Below, piece by piece: positions 29,300-36,607 of a stretch of 47,113 bases of DNA (its first letter is position 1; each line of letters opens with the position of its first letter). The notes beneath the pieces are model-generated. The model did no database searches. It was not told the origin of the DNA and saw nothing but the letters and a program-made list of their open reading frames with translations. Origin of the DNA: Nocardioides sp. (GTDB lineage Bacteria > Actinomycetota > Actinomycetes > Propionibacteriales > Nocardioidaceae); NCBI RefSeq assembly GCF_030150155.1, contig NZ_JASLGR010000017.1:1-47113 (forward strand), written 5' to 3'. Both the position numbers and the translations under genes were made by a program.

Positions 29300-30478
29300 T
29301 CAGGCCGCCAGGGTGTCCCGGCTCACGGACAAGGAACTCTCAGCCGTACGCCGACCACGGGTCGGCAGGGCGAGCCGGGCGATCTTCCCGAAGACGCTGC
29401 CGAGCTGCCGGGTCAACGATCCGGTGTTGTACGGCAGGCCGTAGCGCTCGCAGATCTCCTGGATCTCGCCCGCGATCTCCGGGTAGCGCCGCGCCGGCAG
29501 GTCGGGGAAGAGGTGGTGCTCGATCTGGTGGGACAGGTTGCCGCTCATGATGTGGAAGAGCGGGCCGCCGGTGATGTTGGCCGAGCCCAGCACCTGCCGG
29601 TAGTACCAGTGCCCGCGGGACTCCTCGCCGTTCTCGTCCTCGCACTCCTCCATCGAGAAGGTCGCCACCCCGGTCGGGAAGTGGCCGCAGAAGATGATGT
29701 TGAACGCCCAGATGTTGCGCACGATGTTCGCGCATCCGTTGCCGATCAGGGTGGGCACGAACAGCGGCCCGGTCAGCGCCGGGAAGAGCAGGTAGTCCTT
29801 GAGGATCTGGCGGCGCATCTTGAGCACGATCCGGTGGGCGATCTCCTTGTTCTGCGCCCACGTACGGCGACCCGCGAGCAGCTCGTCGACCTCGAGGTCG
29901 TGCAGGGCGACGCCCCACTCGAAGAAGACCATCAGGCCGGCGGCGTACAGCAGATTGCCGAGGTAGTACGGCCGCCACTCCTGCTCCTCGTCCATCCGCA
30001 GGATGCCGTAGCCGATGTCACGGTCCTTGCCCAGGATGTTGGTGAAGGTGTGGTGCAGGTAGTTGTGGCCGTGCTTCCAGTTGTCGCCGGGCGCCATCGT
30101 GTCCCAGTCGAACATCCGGGAGTTGAACTGCGGGTCGCCGAGCCAGTCGTACTGGCCGTGCATCACGTTGTGGCCGATCTCCATGTTGTCCAGGATCTTG
30201 GACACGCTCAGAGCCGCGACCGCGAGCGGCCAGGCCGGAGGCACGTAGAACATCGCCCGGCCGGCGACCTCGAGGGCACGCTGGGCCTTGACGACCTTGC
30301 GCAGGTACGCCGCGTCGGGCTCCCCGAGGTCGGCGATGACACGGGCACGGATGGCGTCGAGCTCGGCCCCAAGGGCGTCGAGCTGGTCGCGGGTGAGGGT
30401 GGGACGCTCGGCGGTTGTGGGGATGGTGGTGGCGGCGTCGGCCGGGGTGCGGCGGCCGCGGAGGGTGCTGAGGAACAT
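29300..30478 (-). CDS. desA3: membrane fatty-acid (acyl-CoA) delta-9 desaturase, DesA3-like
   Basis: A 392-residue di-iron membrane desaturase. ATG 30478 has CAGGAG 6 nt upstream and is preferred to the GTG at 30502 that overlaps the reductase stop. Histidine boxes: HNVMHG (103-108), HGHNYLHH (136-143) and HQIEHH near residue 330. Hydrophobic pairs surround them (WPLAVAALSV and LLYAAGLMVFF). It inserts a double bond into saturated acyl chains using electrons from a ferredoxin-type reductase, and that reductase gene lies directly upstream. The same pair exists in mycobacteria (DesA3 with Rv3230c). It keeps membrane fluidity, and the operator upstream fits control by acyl-chain status. Confidence 0.92.
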   Translation of the reverse strand: MFLSTLRGRRTPADAATTIPTTAERPTLTRDQLDALGAELDAIRARVIADLGEPDAAYLRKVVKAQRALEVAGRAMFYVPPAWPLAVAALSVSKILDNMEIGHNVMHGQYDWLGDPQFNSRMFDWDTMAPGDNWKHGHNYLHHTFTNILGKDRDIGYGILRMDEEQEWRPYYLGNLLYAAGLMVFFEWGVALHDLEVDELLAGRRTWAQNKEIAHRIVLKMRRQILKDYLLFPALTGPLFVPTLIGNGCANIVRNIWAFNIIFCGHFPTGVATFSMEECEDENGEESRGHWYYRQVLGSANITGGPLFHIMSGNLSHQIEHHLFPDLPARRYPEIAGEIQEICERYGLPYNTGSLTRQLGSVFGKIARLALPTRGRRTAESSLSVSRDTLAA

Positions 30479-30498
30479 CGGGGACTCCTGGGGGTTCG

Positions 30499-31632
30499 TC
30501 ACAGATCGAGCGTGCAGTCGCCGTCGGCGGCGCTGACGCAGATGCGGATCTCGTCATCGGGCAGCGAGGAGACCTCGCCGGTGAGCACGTTGCGGACGGT
30601 GCCGCTGCGCTTGGTCGCTACGCAGGAGAAGCAGATCCCCATCCGGCACCCCGACGGCGGCCGGAGCCCAGCCGCCTCGGCCTGGTCGAGGAGGGCGGCG
30701 CCGTCGTTGGCGACCGCGGTGCCGCTGCGCTCGAAGGTGAGCGTGCCGCCACCGGCACCGGTGGCACGGGGCGGGACGAAGTACTCGACCCGCAGGGTGC
30801 CAGCAGCGATCGCCTGGTCGCTGTACGCCGCTCGGGTGGCCTCGATCAGGCCGGACGGACCGCAGACCCAGGTCGGGACGTCGGCGTAGCCGGGGACGAG
30901 GCGCTCCAGGAGTGCCGGGGAGAGATACGGGTCGCCCTGGCCGGGGTAGAAGCGGTGCAGGTTGAGGCCGTTGCCCGAGTGGGCGGCGAGCTCGAGCTCA
31001 TCGGCGAAGATCTGCTGCTCCGGCGTGTGCGCGAAGTGCAGGAAGTCGATCCGGCCGCGATGGGTACGCAGCTGGAGCGAGCGCAGCATCGCCATCACCG
31101 GCGTGATGCCGGAGCCGCCCGAGATCAGGACGACGTGCTCGGGCACCCGGTCGGGCAGGACGAAGTCGCCCTCGGCCTGGGACAGGTGCACGATCGCGCC
31201 GAGGGCGGCGGGACTGGTGAGGAACTGCGACACGCTACGACCGGGGTGGTCGGCCTCGTCGCGGGCCCGGATGGTGAGCGTGATCCGCTCCCCCGGACGC
31301 GAGGAGTGACTGGAGAGCGTGAAGACCCGCGTCGTACGCCGGGCTCCGGGAAGCTCCACGCCGACGCTGACGTGCTGGCCGGGGCGGTGGCCGCCCCAGG
31401 TCGCGGTCGGCTGGAGGGTGAGGGTGACGACCGGGGCTGCGCCGGGCGCGGCGTCGGGGTCGACCTCGACGTGGCGGTCGACGATCCGGGCACGGACCTC
31501 GTGGGCGACCCAGAGCGGGTGCACCTGGGTCAGGTAGTGGTCGATCGAGTGCGGGGTGGTGAGCGCTGCGACGGCGCGCGAGCGCAGGAGGCGGCCAGCC
31601 AGCGTGGCGGCCGGGGACGACATCGAGGTCAT
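30499..31632 (-). CDS. flavin/2Fe-2S reductase for the desaturase (Rv3230c-like)
   Basis: A 377-residue electron-transfer protein. ATG 31632 has AGGAG 5 nt upstream; the longer frame crosses the operator region. FAD domain with GQHVSVGVELPGARRTTRVFTLSS, NAD(P)H domain with ISGGSGITPVMAMLRSL and WVCGPSGLIEATR. The C-terminal ferredoxin domain has the cluster cysteines in GCRMGICFSC and a fourth in EIRICVSA. It passes electrons from NADPH to the desaturase encoded next. Mycobacterial Rv3230c does the same for DesA3. It is the first gene of the operon and faces the TetR gene across a 127-nt region containing two matching palindromes. Confidence 0.92.
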   Translation of the reverse strand: MTSMSSPAATLAGRLLRSRAVAALTTPHSIDHYLTQVHPLWVAHEVRARIVDRHVEVDPDAAPGAAPVVTLTLQPTATWGGHRPGQHVSVGVELPGARRTTRVFTLSSHSSRPGERITLTIRARDEADHPGRSVSQFLTSPAALGAIVHLSQAEGDFVLPDRVPEHVVLISGGSGITPVMAMLRSLQLRTHRGRIDFLHFAHTPEQQIFADELELAAHSGNGLNLHRFYPGQGDPYLSPALLERLVPGYADVPTWVCGPSGLIEATRAAYSDQAIAAGTLRVEYFVPPRATGAGGGTLTFERSGTAVANDGAALLDQAEAAGLRPPSGCRMGICFSCVATKRSGTVRNVLTGEVSSLPDDEIRICVSAADGDCTLDL

Positions 31633-31662
31633 CGTCGCTCCTTGGGGTTGTGGTGGAATTTC

Positions 31663-31680
31663 AGTAAACAACCGTTCACT
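31663..31680. promoter_or_regulatory. DesT/FabR-like operator 1, desaturase side
   Basis: AGTAAAC-N4-GTTCACT, inside a longer near-palindrome from 31659 to 31684 (TTTCAGT ... ACTGAAA). It lies 30-50 nt upstream of the reductase start. Confidence 0.7.
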
Positions 31681-31729
31681 GAAAACCCTGCCTTGGGGCT
31701 CGCCACGCGTCAAGGGTGATTCAGGTAAC

Positions 31730-31747
31730 AGTGCACACGCGTGCACT
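31730..31747. promoter_or_regulatory. DesT/FabR-like operator 2, regulator side
   Basis: A perfect palindrome AGTGCAC-N4-GTGCACT with the same 7-4-7 layout as operator 1. Its last base is the first base of the likely -10, TAAGGT (31747-31752), of the TetR gene. Confidence 0.7.
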
Positions 31748-31759
31748 AAGGTGGAAGGT

Positions 31760-32386
31760 GTGAGTGAGACTGTGTCGCGAGCCGAGGCGAAGGAGCGCAC
31801 CCGCCGGGCGATCCTCGACGCCGTCCTCGACCTCACCCGGGACTCCCAGCTCGCCACCGTCTCGCTGCGCCAGATCGCCAAGCAGGTCGGGATCGTGCCG
31901 ACGGCGTTCTACCGGCACTTCCCCACCGTCGAGGACCTCGGCCTGACCCTGGTCGACGAGTCCTTCGTCTCACTGCGCGCGATGCTGCGTGAGGCCCGTG
32001 ACCTGCCGTCCCTGGCGACCCCGCTCACGCTGGCCGACACGTCGGTCGCCGTACTGGCCGATCACGTCCACCGCCACCAGGCCCACTTCGCCTTCATCGC
32101 CCGCGAGCGCAACGGCCCGGTCGGGCCGGTCCGCGAGGCGATCCGGCACGAGATCGACCTGTGCGAGCACGAGCTCGCCACCGACCTCGCCCGGCTGCCC
32201 GCCCTCGACGCCTGGCCCACCTCCGAGCTGCGCGCCCTGTCCGGACTGATCGTCACCACGATGGTCACCACCACCGAGGAGCTGATCGGTGCCCGCCCCG
32301 ACCAGGAGAGCGCCCTGATCGCCACCGCCCGCACCCAGCTGCGGATGATCGTGGTCGGGGCGATGCACTGGAAGCCCACCCCCTAG
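31760..32386 (+). CDS. TetR-family regulator of unsaturated fatty-acid synthesis (DesT/FabR-like)
   Basis: A 208-residue protein. GTG 31760 is chosen: TAAGGT lies 7 nt upstream, so the message is probably leaderless, and no ribosome site supports the other starts. The HTH (about 8-55) reads KERTRRAILDAVLDL, then VSLRQIAKQVGIVPTAFYRHF. The C-terminal part, from VEDLGLTLVDESFVSLRAMLREAR through IARERNGPVGPVREAIRHEI to MIVVGAMHW, resembles FabR and DesT, which read the ratio of unsaturated to saturated acyl-CoA. Its divergent targets are a desaturase and reductase. Two matching operators allow control of both directions. The gene ends in TAG against the third repeat array. Confidence 0.85.
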   Translation: MSETVSRAEAKERTRRAILDAVLDLTRDSQLATVSLRQIAKQVGIVPTAFYRHFPTVEDLGLTLVDESFVSLRAMLREARDLPSLATPLTLADTSVAVLADHVHRHQAHFAFIARERNGPVGPVREAIRHEIDLCEHELATDLARLPALDAWPTSELRALSGLIVTTMVTTTEELIGARPDQESALIATARTQLRMIVVGAMHWKPTP

Positions 32387-32391
32387 CCGAC

Positions 32392-32516
32392 TTCCGGGTT
32401 CACCACCACCCACTTCCGGGTTCACCACCGTCCACATCCGGGTTCACCACCACCCAGATCCGGGTTCACCACCACCCAGATCCGGGTTCACCACCGCCCA
32501 CTTCCGGGTTCACCAC
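32392..32516 (+). repeat. 22-bp-period tandem array, locus 3 forward half (6 units)
   Basis: 15-mers start at 32392, 32414, 32436, 32458, 32480 and 32502; spacers cacccac, cgtccac, cacccag, cacccag, cgcccac. It begins 6 nt after the TAG of the TetR gene. Confidence 0.95.
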
Positions 32517-32533
32517 ACCGCCACGGCAGAGCC

Positions 32534-32614
32534 GTGAGTAATCCGGATCTCTACCGTGGCTAAGCCGGATCTCGCGCGTGGCGAACCCGGATCTCGGCGG
32601 TGGTGAACCCGGAA
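32534..32614 (-). repeat. 22-bp-period tandem array, locus 3 inverted half (4 units)
   Basis: Reverse-oriented copies at 32600-32614, 32578-32592, 32556-32570 and 32534-32548, again spaced 22 bp. They decay progressively toward the 17-nt centre, the outermost being perfect. The outermost copy overlaps the -35 position expected for the DUF2277 promoter. Confidence 0.9.
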
Positions 32615-32624
32615 TTCGGCGACG

Positions 32625-32630
32625 TAGATT
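32625..32630 (+). promoter_or_regulatory. -10 element of the DUF2277-sirtuin operon
   Basis: TAGATT, 6 nt before ATG 32637; a -35-like GTGAAC (32603-32608) lies in the adjacent inverted repeat unit, spacer 16. Confidence 0.5.
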
Positions 32631-32636
32631 GGGAGC

Positions 32637-32906
32637 ATGTGCCGCAACATCCGTCCGTTGAACAACTTCGAGCCTCCGGCTACCAGTGACGAGGTCCAGG
32701 CCGCGGCGCTGCAGTTCGTCCGCAAGGTGGCCGGCACCACGAAGCCCTCGGCGGTCAACCAGGAGGCGTTCGACCGGGCCGTGGCCGAGATCGCCCACAC
32801 CACCGGCCACCTCCTCGACGCCCTGGTGACCACGGCACCGGCGAAGAACCGTGACGAGGAGGCGGCCAAGGCCCGCGCCCGCTCGGCCGCCCGCTTCGCC
32901 CGATGA
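32637..32906 (+). CDS. DUF2277 family protein
   Basis: An 89-residue protein that matches DUF2277 over its full length: MCRNIRPLNNFEPPAT, ALQFVRKVAGTTKPS, VAEIAHTTGHLLDALVTT and a basic, Ala/Arg-rich tail. These small helical proteins are widespread in actinobacteria and proteobacteria and have no known activity. The ATG has TAGATT 6 nt upstream and no room for a long leader, so it is probably leaderless. Its stop overlaps the sirtuin start by ATGA, so the two are translated from one message and may act together. Confidence 0.9.
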   Translation: MCRNIRPLNNFEPPATSDEVQAAALQFVRKVAGTTKPSAVNQEAFDRAVAEIAHTTGHLLDALVTTAPAKNRDEEAAKARARSAARFAR

Positions 32907-33763
32907 GCCCGCACACCACCAGCACCCCGCCGACCACCACCCCCACGACGTACGACGCCGCCCTCACGCTCCTCGCCGAGCGGGAGCGGCCGCTGGTGGT
33001 GCTCACCGGGGCGGGGCTGTCCACCGACTCGGGGATCCCGGACTACCGCGGGCCGGGGTCGGTGCCCCGCACCCCGATGACGTACGACGAGTTCCGCGCG
33101 AGCCCCGCGAACCGGCAGCGCTACTGGGCGCGGAGCCACCTGGGCTGGCAGCGGATCGGTGTCGCCCACCCGAACGCGGGACATCGCGCCCTGGTCGAGA
33201 TCGACCCGGAGCTGCTGATCACCCAGAACGTCGACGGGCTGCACGAGCAGGCCGGCTCGCCTCGCGTCGTGGCACTGCACGGCCGGGTCTCGGAGGTGAT
33301 CTGCCTGGGCTGCGGCAGGATCCGCGCACGTGCGGAGGTGCAGGACTGGCTCGACGCACTGAACCCGGGCTGGACCGAGCGCCATCGCCACATCGAGCAG
33401 CTCCCCGACGGCGACGTCGCCCTGGAGGAGACCTCCGACTTCGTGGTGCCGCCGTGCCCTGACTGCGGCGGCGACCTCAAGCCGCACGTGGTCTTCTTCG
33501 GGGAGTCCGCCGACAAGGCCCTGGTAGCCCGGTGCTTCGCCGCCGTGGATGCCCTGGCCGGCACCGGCGGGGCACTGCTGGTCGCGGGCTCCAGCCTGAC
33601 CGTGATGAGCGGGCTCCGCTTCGCCCGGAGGGCCGCCAAGATCGGCGTACCGCTGGTGATCGTCAACCGTGGCGCGACCCGCGGCGACGAGCTCGCCACG
33701 ATCAAGGTCGAGGCGGGCACCAGCGCCTTCCTCACCGACCTCGCGGCGCGGCGTCACCCCTGA
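32903..33763 (+). CDS. Sir2-family NAD-dependent protein deacylase
   Basis: A 286-residue sirtuin of the SIRT4-like (class II) group. NAD-binding GAGLSTDSGIPDYRG is near 36-50, TQNVDGLH near 109-116, and the catalytic His is in ALHGRV. The zinc cysteines are in ICLGCGRI and PPCPDCGG. VFFGESAD, VAGSSLTVMSG and IVNRGATRGDELAT complete the fold. It removes acyl groups from lysines using NAD. The insert between the zinc pairs is long, as in this class. It starts inside the DUF2277 stop and ends 10 bp into the convergent small gene, so the two transcripts overlap tail to tail. Confidence 0.95.
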   Translation: MSPHTTSTPPTTTPTTYDAALTLLAERERPLVVLTGAGLSTDSGIPDYRGPGSVPRTPMTYDEFRASPANRQRYWARSHLGWQRIGVAHPNAGHRALVEIDPELLITQNVDGLHEQAGSPRVVALHGRVSEVICLGCGRIRARAEVQDWLDALNPGWTERHRHIEQLPDGDVALEETSDFVVPPCPDCGGDLKPHVVFFGESADKALVARCFAAVDALAGTGGALLVAGSSLTVMSGLRFARRAAKIGVPLVIVNRGATRGDELATIKVEAGTSAFLTDLAARRHP

Positions 33764-34098
33764 GGCTTGCGCTCCTCCTCGGCGAGGGCGCCGAGCAGGT
33801 CGAGCAGCTGATGCATGGCCCGGTTCTCCGGCAGCATGTCGACGTCGGCGAGCCGTTGCGCGGCGGCGTCCATCGGCAGCCGTACGCCGGCCAGCACGTG
33901 GTAGATCGGCCCCTCGGGCTCGTCCTCGCGGTCCTCGACCCACATCACCAGACCGTCGTGGAACTCACCGTCACGGTCGCCGATGACGAGGTGCTGCCCG
34001 TCGATGAGGACATGGTCGAACCCGGTGTCGCCGTGGCGCACCGTGACCGGTCCTTCATGCAGCTCGACCAACGAGCGGTCGAGGTGGAGAAACTCCAT
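33754..34098 (-). CDS. small acidic protein, function unknown
   Basis: A 114-residue protein. ATG 34098 has GAGGGG just upstream; the frame is open further but looks non-coding. It begins MEFLHLDRSLVELHEG and has repeated short beta-strand-like segments (TVRHGDTGFDHVLIDGQHLVIGD, LVMWVEDREDEPEGPIYHVL). The second half is helical (AQRLADVDMLPENRAMHQLLDLLGALAEEE). The strong net negative charge and absence of membrane or signal segments suggest a cytosolic protein. I do not recognise the family. Its end overlaps the sirtuin end by 10 bp. Between it and IdeR (34099-34222) there are two hairpins and no other gene. Confidence 0.7.
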   Translation of the reverse strand: MEFLHLDRSLVELHEGPVTVRHGDTGFDHVLIDGQHLVIGDRDGEFHDGLVMWVEDREDEPEGPIYHVLAGVRLPMDAAAQRLADVDMLPENRAMHQLLDLLGALAEEERKPQG

Positions 34099-34187
34099 CG
34101 GCCCCCTCGCTTCCCGATGGACGCCAGCGTATCCGCCTGATGGCTGGACTTGACGGGACTCTTGTCCCGATTTCGGCGACTCGGTGG

Positions 34188-34210
34188 GACCAGGGGTCCC
34201 CCCTGGGGTC
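34188..34210 (-). terminator. probable terminator of ideR
   Basis: GACC plus AGGGG (34188-34196) pair with CCCCT and GGTC (34200-34210) with a 2-nt bulge and 3-nt loop, 13 nt past the ideR stop. A second perfect 6-bp hairpin, CGGGAC-TCTT-GTCCCG, lies at 34154-34169. Confidence 0.55.
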
Positions 34211-34222
34211 ACACCGGGTCGG

Positions 34223-34909
34223 TCACAGACGCTTGACGAAGATGTGGTCGGCCGCCTCGGGCATGATCTCCGCGGTCTCGCCGCCGGCCCCGACCAGGAC
34301 GCCCTCCTCGGTGGGCGCGATCGTGACGGTGGTGTCGGGCACGGCGCCGACGCGACGCAGCGCGCTCATCAGGACCTCGTCCTTCTGCATCTCCTCGGAG
34401 ATGCGGCGCACCAGCACGGTGCCGGAGCCCTGGACGGCGGCCTTGGACAGCGGCTCGACACCGTCCATGAAGTCCTCGGTGGAGTTCTCCGCGCCGAGCT
34501 CATCCAGACCCGGGATCGGGTTGCCGTACGGCGACTCCGTGGGGCTTCCGAGCAGCTCGAGCAGCCGCTTCTCGACGGTCTCGCTCATCACGTGCTCCCA
34601 CCGGCACGCCTCCTCGTGGACGAGCTCCCAGTCCAGACCGATCACGTCGGTCAGGAGCCGCTCGGCGAGGCGGTGCTTGCGCATCACCCGCACGGCGAGC
34701 CGGTTGCCCTCGTCGGTGAGCTGGAGGTGGCGGTCGCCCTCGACGGTCAGCAGGCCGTCGCGCTCCATCCGCGCCACCGTCTGAGACACGGTCGGACCGG
34801 ACTGGTGGAGGCGCTCGGCGATCCGGGCGCGGAGGGGCACGATGCCCTCCTCCACGAGCTCATAGATGGTCCGCAGATACATCTCGGTGGTGTCGATCAG
34901 GTCGCTCAC
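34223..34909 (-). CDS. ideR: iron-dependent repressor IdeR/DtxR
   Basis: A 228-residue metal-dependent repressor. It begins SDLIDTTEMYLRTIYELVEEG and has the DNA-recognition helix SGPTVSQTVARMERDGLL. All metal ligands line up with DtxR numbering: Met10, His79, Glu83, His98, Cys102, Glu105 and His106 (EEACRWEHVMS). The linker SPYGNPIPGLDELG and the C-terminal SH3-like domain are present, so it is the full-length form. Bound to Fe(II) it represses siderophore and iron-uptake genes. GTG 34909 has TAGACT 6 nt upstream and no ribosome site, so it is probably leaderless. Confidence 0.96.
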   Translation of the reverse strand: MSDLIDTTEMYLRTIYELVEEGIVPLRARIAERLHQSGPTVSQTVARMERDGLLTVEGDRHLQLTDEGNRLAVRVMRKHRLAERLLTDVIGLDWELVHEEACRWEHVMSETVEKRLLELLGSPTESPYGNPIPGLDELGAENSTEDFMDGVEPLSKAAVQGSGTVLVRRISEEMQKDEVLMSALRRVGAVPDTTVTIAPTEEGVLVGAGGETAEIMPEAADHIFVKRL

Positions 34910-34915
34910 CAGAAC

Positions 34916-34921
34916 AGTCTA
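34916..34921 (-). promoter_or_regulatory. -10 element of ideR, leaderless
   Basis: TAGACT on the minus strand, 6 nt before GTG 34909. Confidence 0.6.
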
Positions 34922-34990
34922 GAGGTCTTTCGGCCCAGGCATGGGCCTCGCGGAGCCCTTGTGGACGAACGACGCCCTTCGGGGCCCTAC

Positions 34991-34996
34991 TAGGGT
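34991..34996 (+). promoter_or_regulatory. -10 element of the alpha-glucosidase gene, leaderless
   Basis: TAGGGT, 6 nt before GTG 35003; no clear -35 hexamer is visible. Confidence 0.5.
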
Positions 34997-35002
34997 GAGC
35001 GC

Positions 35003-36607
35003 GTGCGTGAGTCCAACACCCAGCCCACCGCCCAGCCCTGGTGGCGCAACGCCGTCGTCTACCAGGTCTACCCCCGCAGCTTCGCCGACACCGACGGTGA
35101 CGGCATCGGCGATCTCCCGGGCATCACCGCCCATCTGGAGCACATCGCCGGGCTGGGCGCCGACGCCCTGTGGCTCTCGCCGTTCTTCAAGTCTCCGCAG
35201 CACGACGCGGGCTACGACGTCTCGGACTACTGCGACGTCGACCCGCTCTTCGGCACCCTGGCCGACATCGACGCGCTGCTGGCCAGCGCCCGCGAGCACG
35301 GCCTGCGCGTGATCGTCGACCTGGTGCCCAACCACACCTCCTGGGACCACGCCTGGTTCCAGGCTGCGGTCGCCTCCGAGCCGGGCTCCCCGGAGCGGGC
35401 TCGCTACCTCTTCCGCCCGGTCGACCCGGCCGCGCCGGACACCCCACCGAACAACTGGCTCTCCGTCTTCGGCGGCCCGGCGTGGAGCAAGGTCACCTCG
35501 CCGGCCGGCGTCGAGGAGTGGTACTTCCGCCTCTTCGACGCCTCCCAGCCCGACCTCAACTGGCACAACCCCGAGGTCGTCGCGATGTTCGACGACGTGC
35601 TGCGGTTCTGGCTCGACCGGGGCGTCGACGGCTTCCGGGTCGACGTGGCGCACGGTCTGTTCAAGGCCGAGGGCATGCCCGACCAGGTGATGCCCGACGG
35701 CGGCCCGCTGGAGACCGAGCCCGCCCGCCTGATCGAGCGTGGCATCACCTGGGCCCCGATGTGGGACCAGCCCGAGGTGCACGGCGTCTACCGGCGCTGG
35801 CGCACGATCCTCGACGAGTACGACGGCGAGCGGATGATGGTCGCCGAGGCGATGCCGCTGACGATGGCGGGGATGGCACGCTACGTGCGCCCCGACGAGT
35901 TCCCGCAGACGTTCAACTTCGCGCTGCAGTGGGCACAGTGGTCGGCCGAGCAGTTCCGCGAGGTGATCACCAACACCATGCTCGAGCTCGCCGAGATCGG
36001 CTCCCCGCCGACCTGGGTGCTCGACAACCACGACCAGCCGCGGCACGCCAGCCGGTACGGCGGCGGCCCGCGCGGTGTCGCCCGGGCGCGTGCGGCCACC
36101 CTGCTGATGCTGGGCCTGCCGGGCTCGGCGTATCTCTACCAGGGCGAGGAGCTCGGCCTGGAGGAGGTCGACGTGCCGGTCGCCCTGCGCCAGGACCCGC
36201 GCACCGACGGCCCCAGCCGGGACGGCTGTCGCGTCCCGATCCCGTGGTCGGGCGAGAAGGCGCCGTACGGCTTCGGTCCTGACGGATCGACGCCGTGGCT
36301 ACCGCAGCCCGACGGCTGGGAGGAGCTCTCGGTGGAGGCCCAGACCGGCATCGAGGGATCGACGCTGGAGTTCTACCGCAGCGCCCTGGCCGCGCGACGC
36401 CAGCTCAGCGGCAACGACGTCGAGGTCGTGTCCGCCGCCGACGGCGTGGTGCAGGTCCGCCGCGGTGACGTCCTCACGGTGATGAACGCAAGCGAGGAGG
36501 ACATCCCCCTTCCTCAGGGGGACATCCTCCTCGCGAGTCAGCCACTGGGCGACGTACAGGAGGGTGTCCTGCCGCCCGATGCAACAGTGTGGCTTCGGAT
36601 CAGCTGA
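35003..36607 (+). CDS. GH13 alpha-glucosidase
   Basis: A 534-residue cytosolic (no signal peptide) glycoside hydrolase of family 13. The start region WWRNAVVYQVYPRSFADTDGDGIGDLPGI is typical of alpha-glucosidases and oligo-1,6-glucosidases. Conserved regions: DLVPNHTS (106-113), GFRVDVAHG with nucleophile Asp214, MVAEAMP with acid Glu282, and LDNHDQ with Asp344. It releases glucose from short alpha-glucosides taken up by the cell. No transporter or LacI regulator is adjacent. Near its 3' end (36492-36534) the coding sequence contains a long inverted repeat. GTG 35003 is probably leaderless. Confidence 0.93.
   Translation: MRESNTQPTAQPWWRNAVVYQVYPRSFADTDGDGIGDLPGITAHLEHIAGLGADALWLSPFFKSPQHDAGYDVSDYCDVDPLFGTLADIDALLASAREHGLRVIVDLVPNHTSWDHAWFQAAVASEPGSPERARYLFRPVDPAAPDTPPNNWLSVFGGPAWSKVTSPAGVEEWYFRLFDASQPDLNWHNPEVVAMFDDVLRFWLDRGVDGFRVDVAHGLFKAEGMPDQVMPDGGPLETEPARLIERGITWAPMWDQPEVHGVYRRWRTILDEYDGERMMVAEAMPLTMAGMARYVRPDEFPQTFNFALQWAQWSAEQFREVITNTMLELAEIGSPPTWVLDNHDQPRHASRYGGGPRGVARARAATLLMLGLPGSAYLYQGEELGLEEVDVPVALRQDPRTDGPSRDGCRVPIPWSGEKAPYGFGPDGSTPWLPQPDGWEELSVEAQTGIEGSTLEFYRSALAARRQLSGNDVEVVSAADGVVQVRRGDVLTVMNASEEDIPLPQGDILLASQPLGDVQEGVLPPDATVWLRIS

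Noticed and set aside
32392..32520. Short peptides read through the 22-bp arrays (for example ADFRVHH or VVNPEVGGGEPGS patterns)
   Set aside because: The frames exist only because 22-bp units avoid stops; they start inside neighbours and lack ribosome sites.
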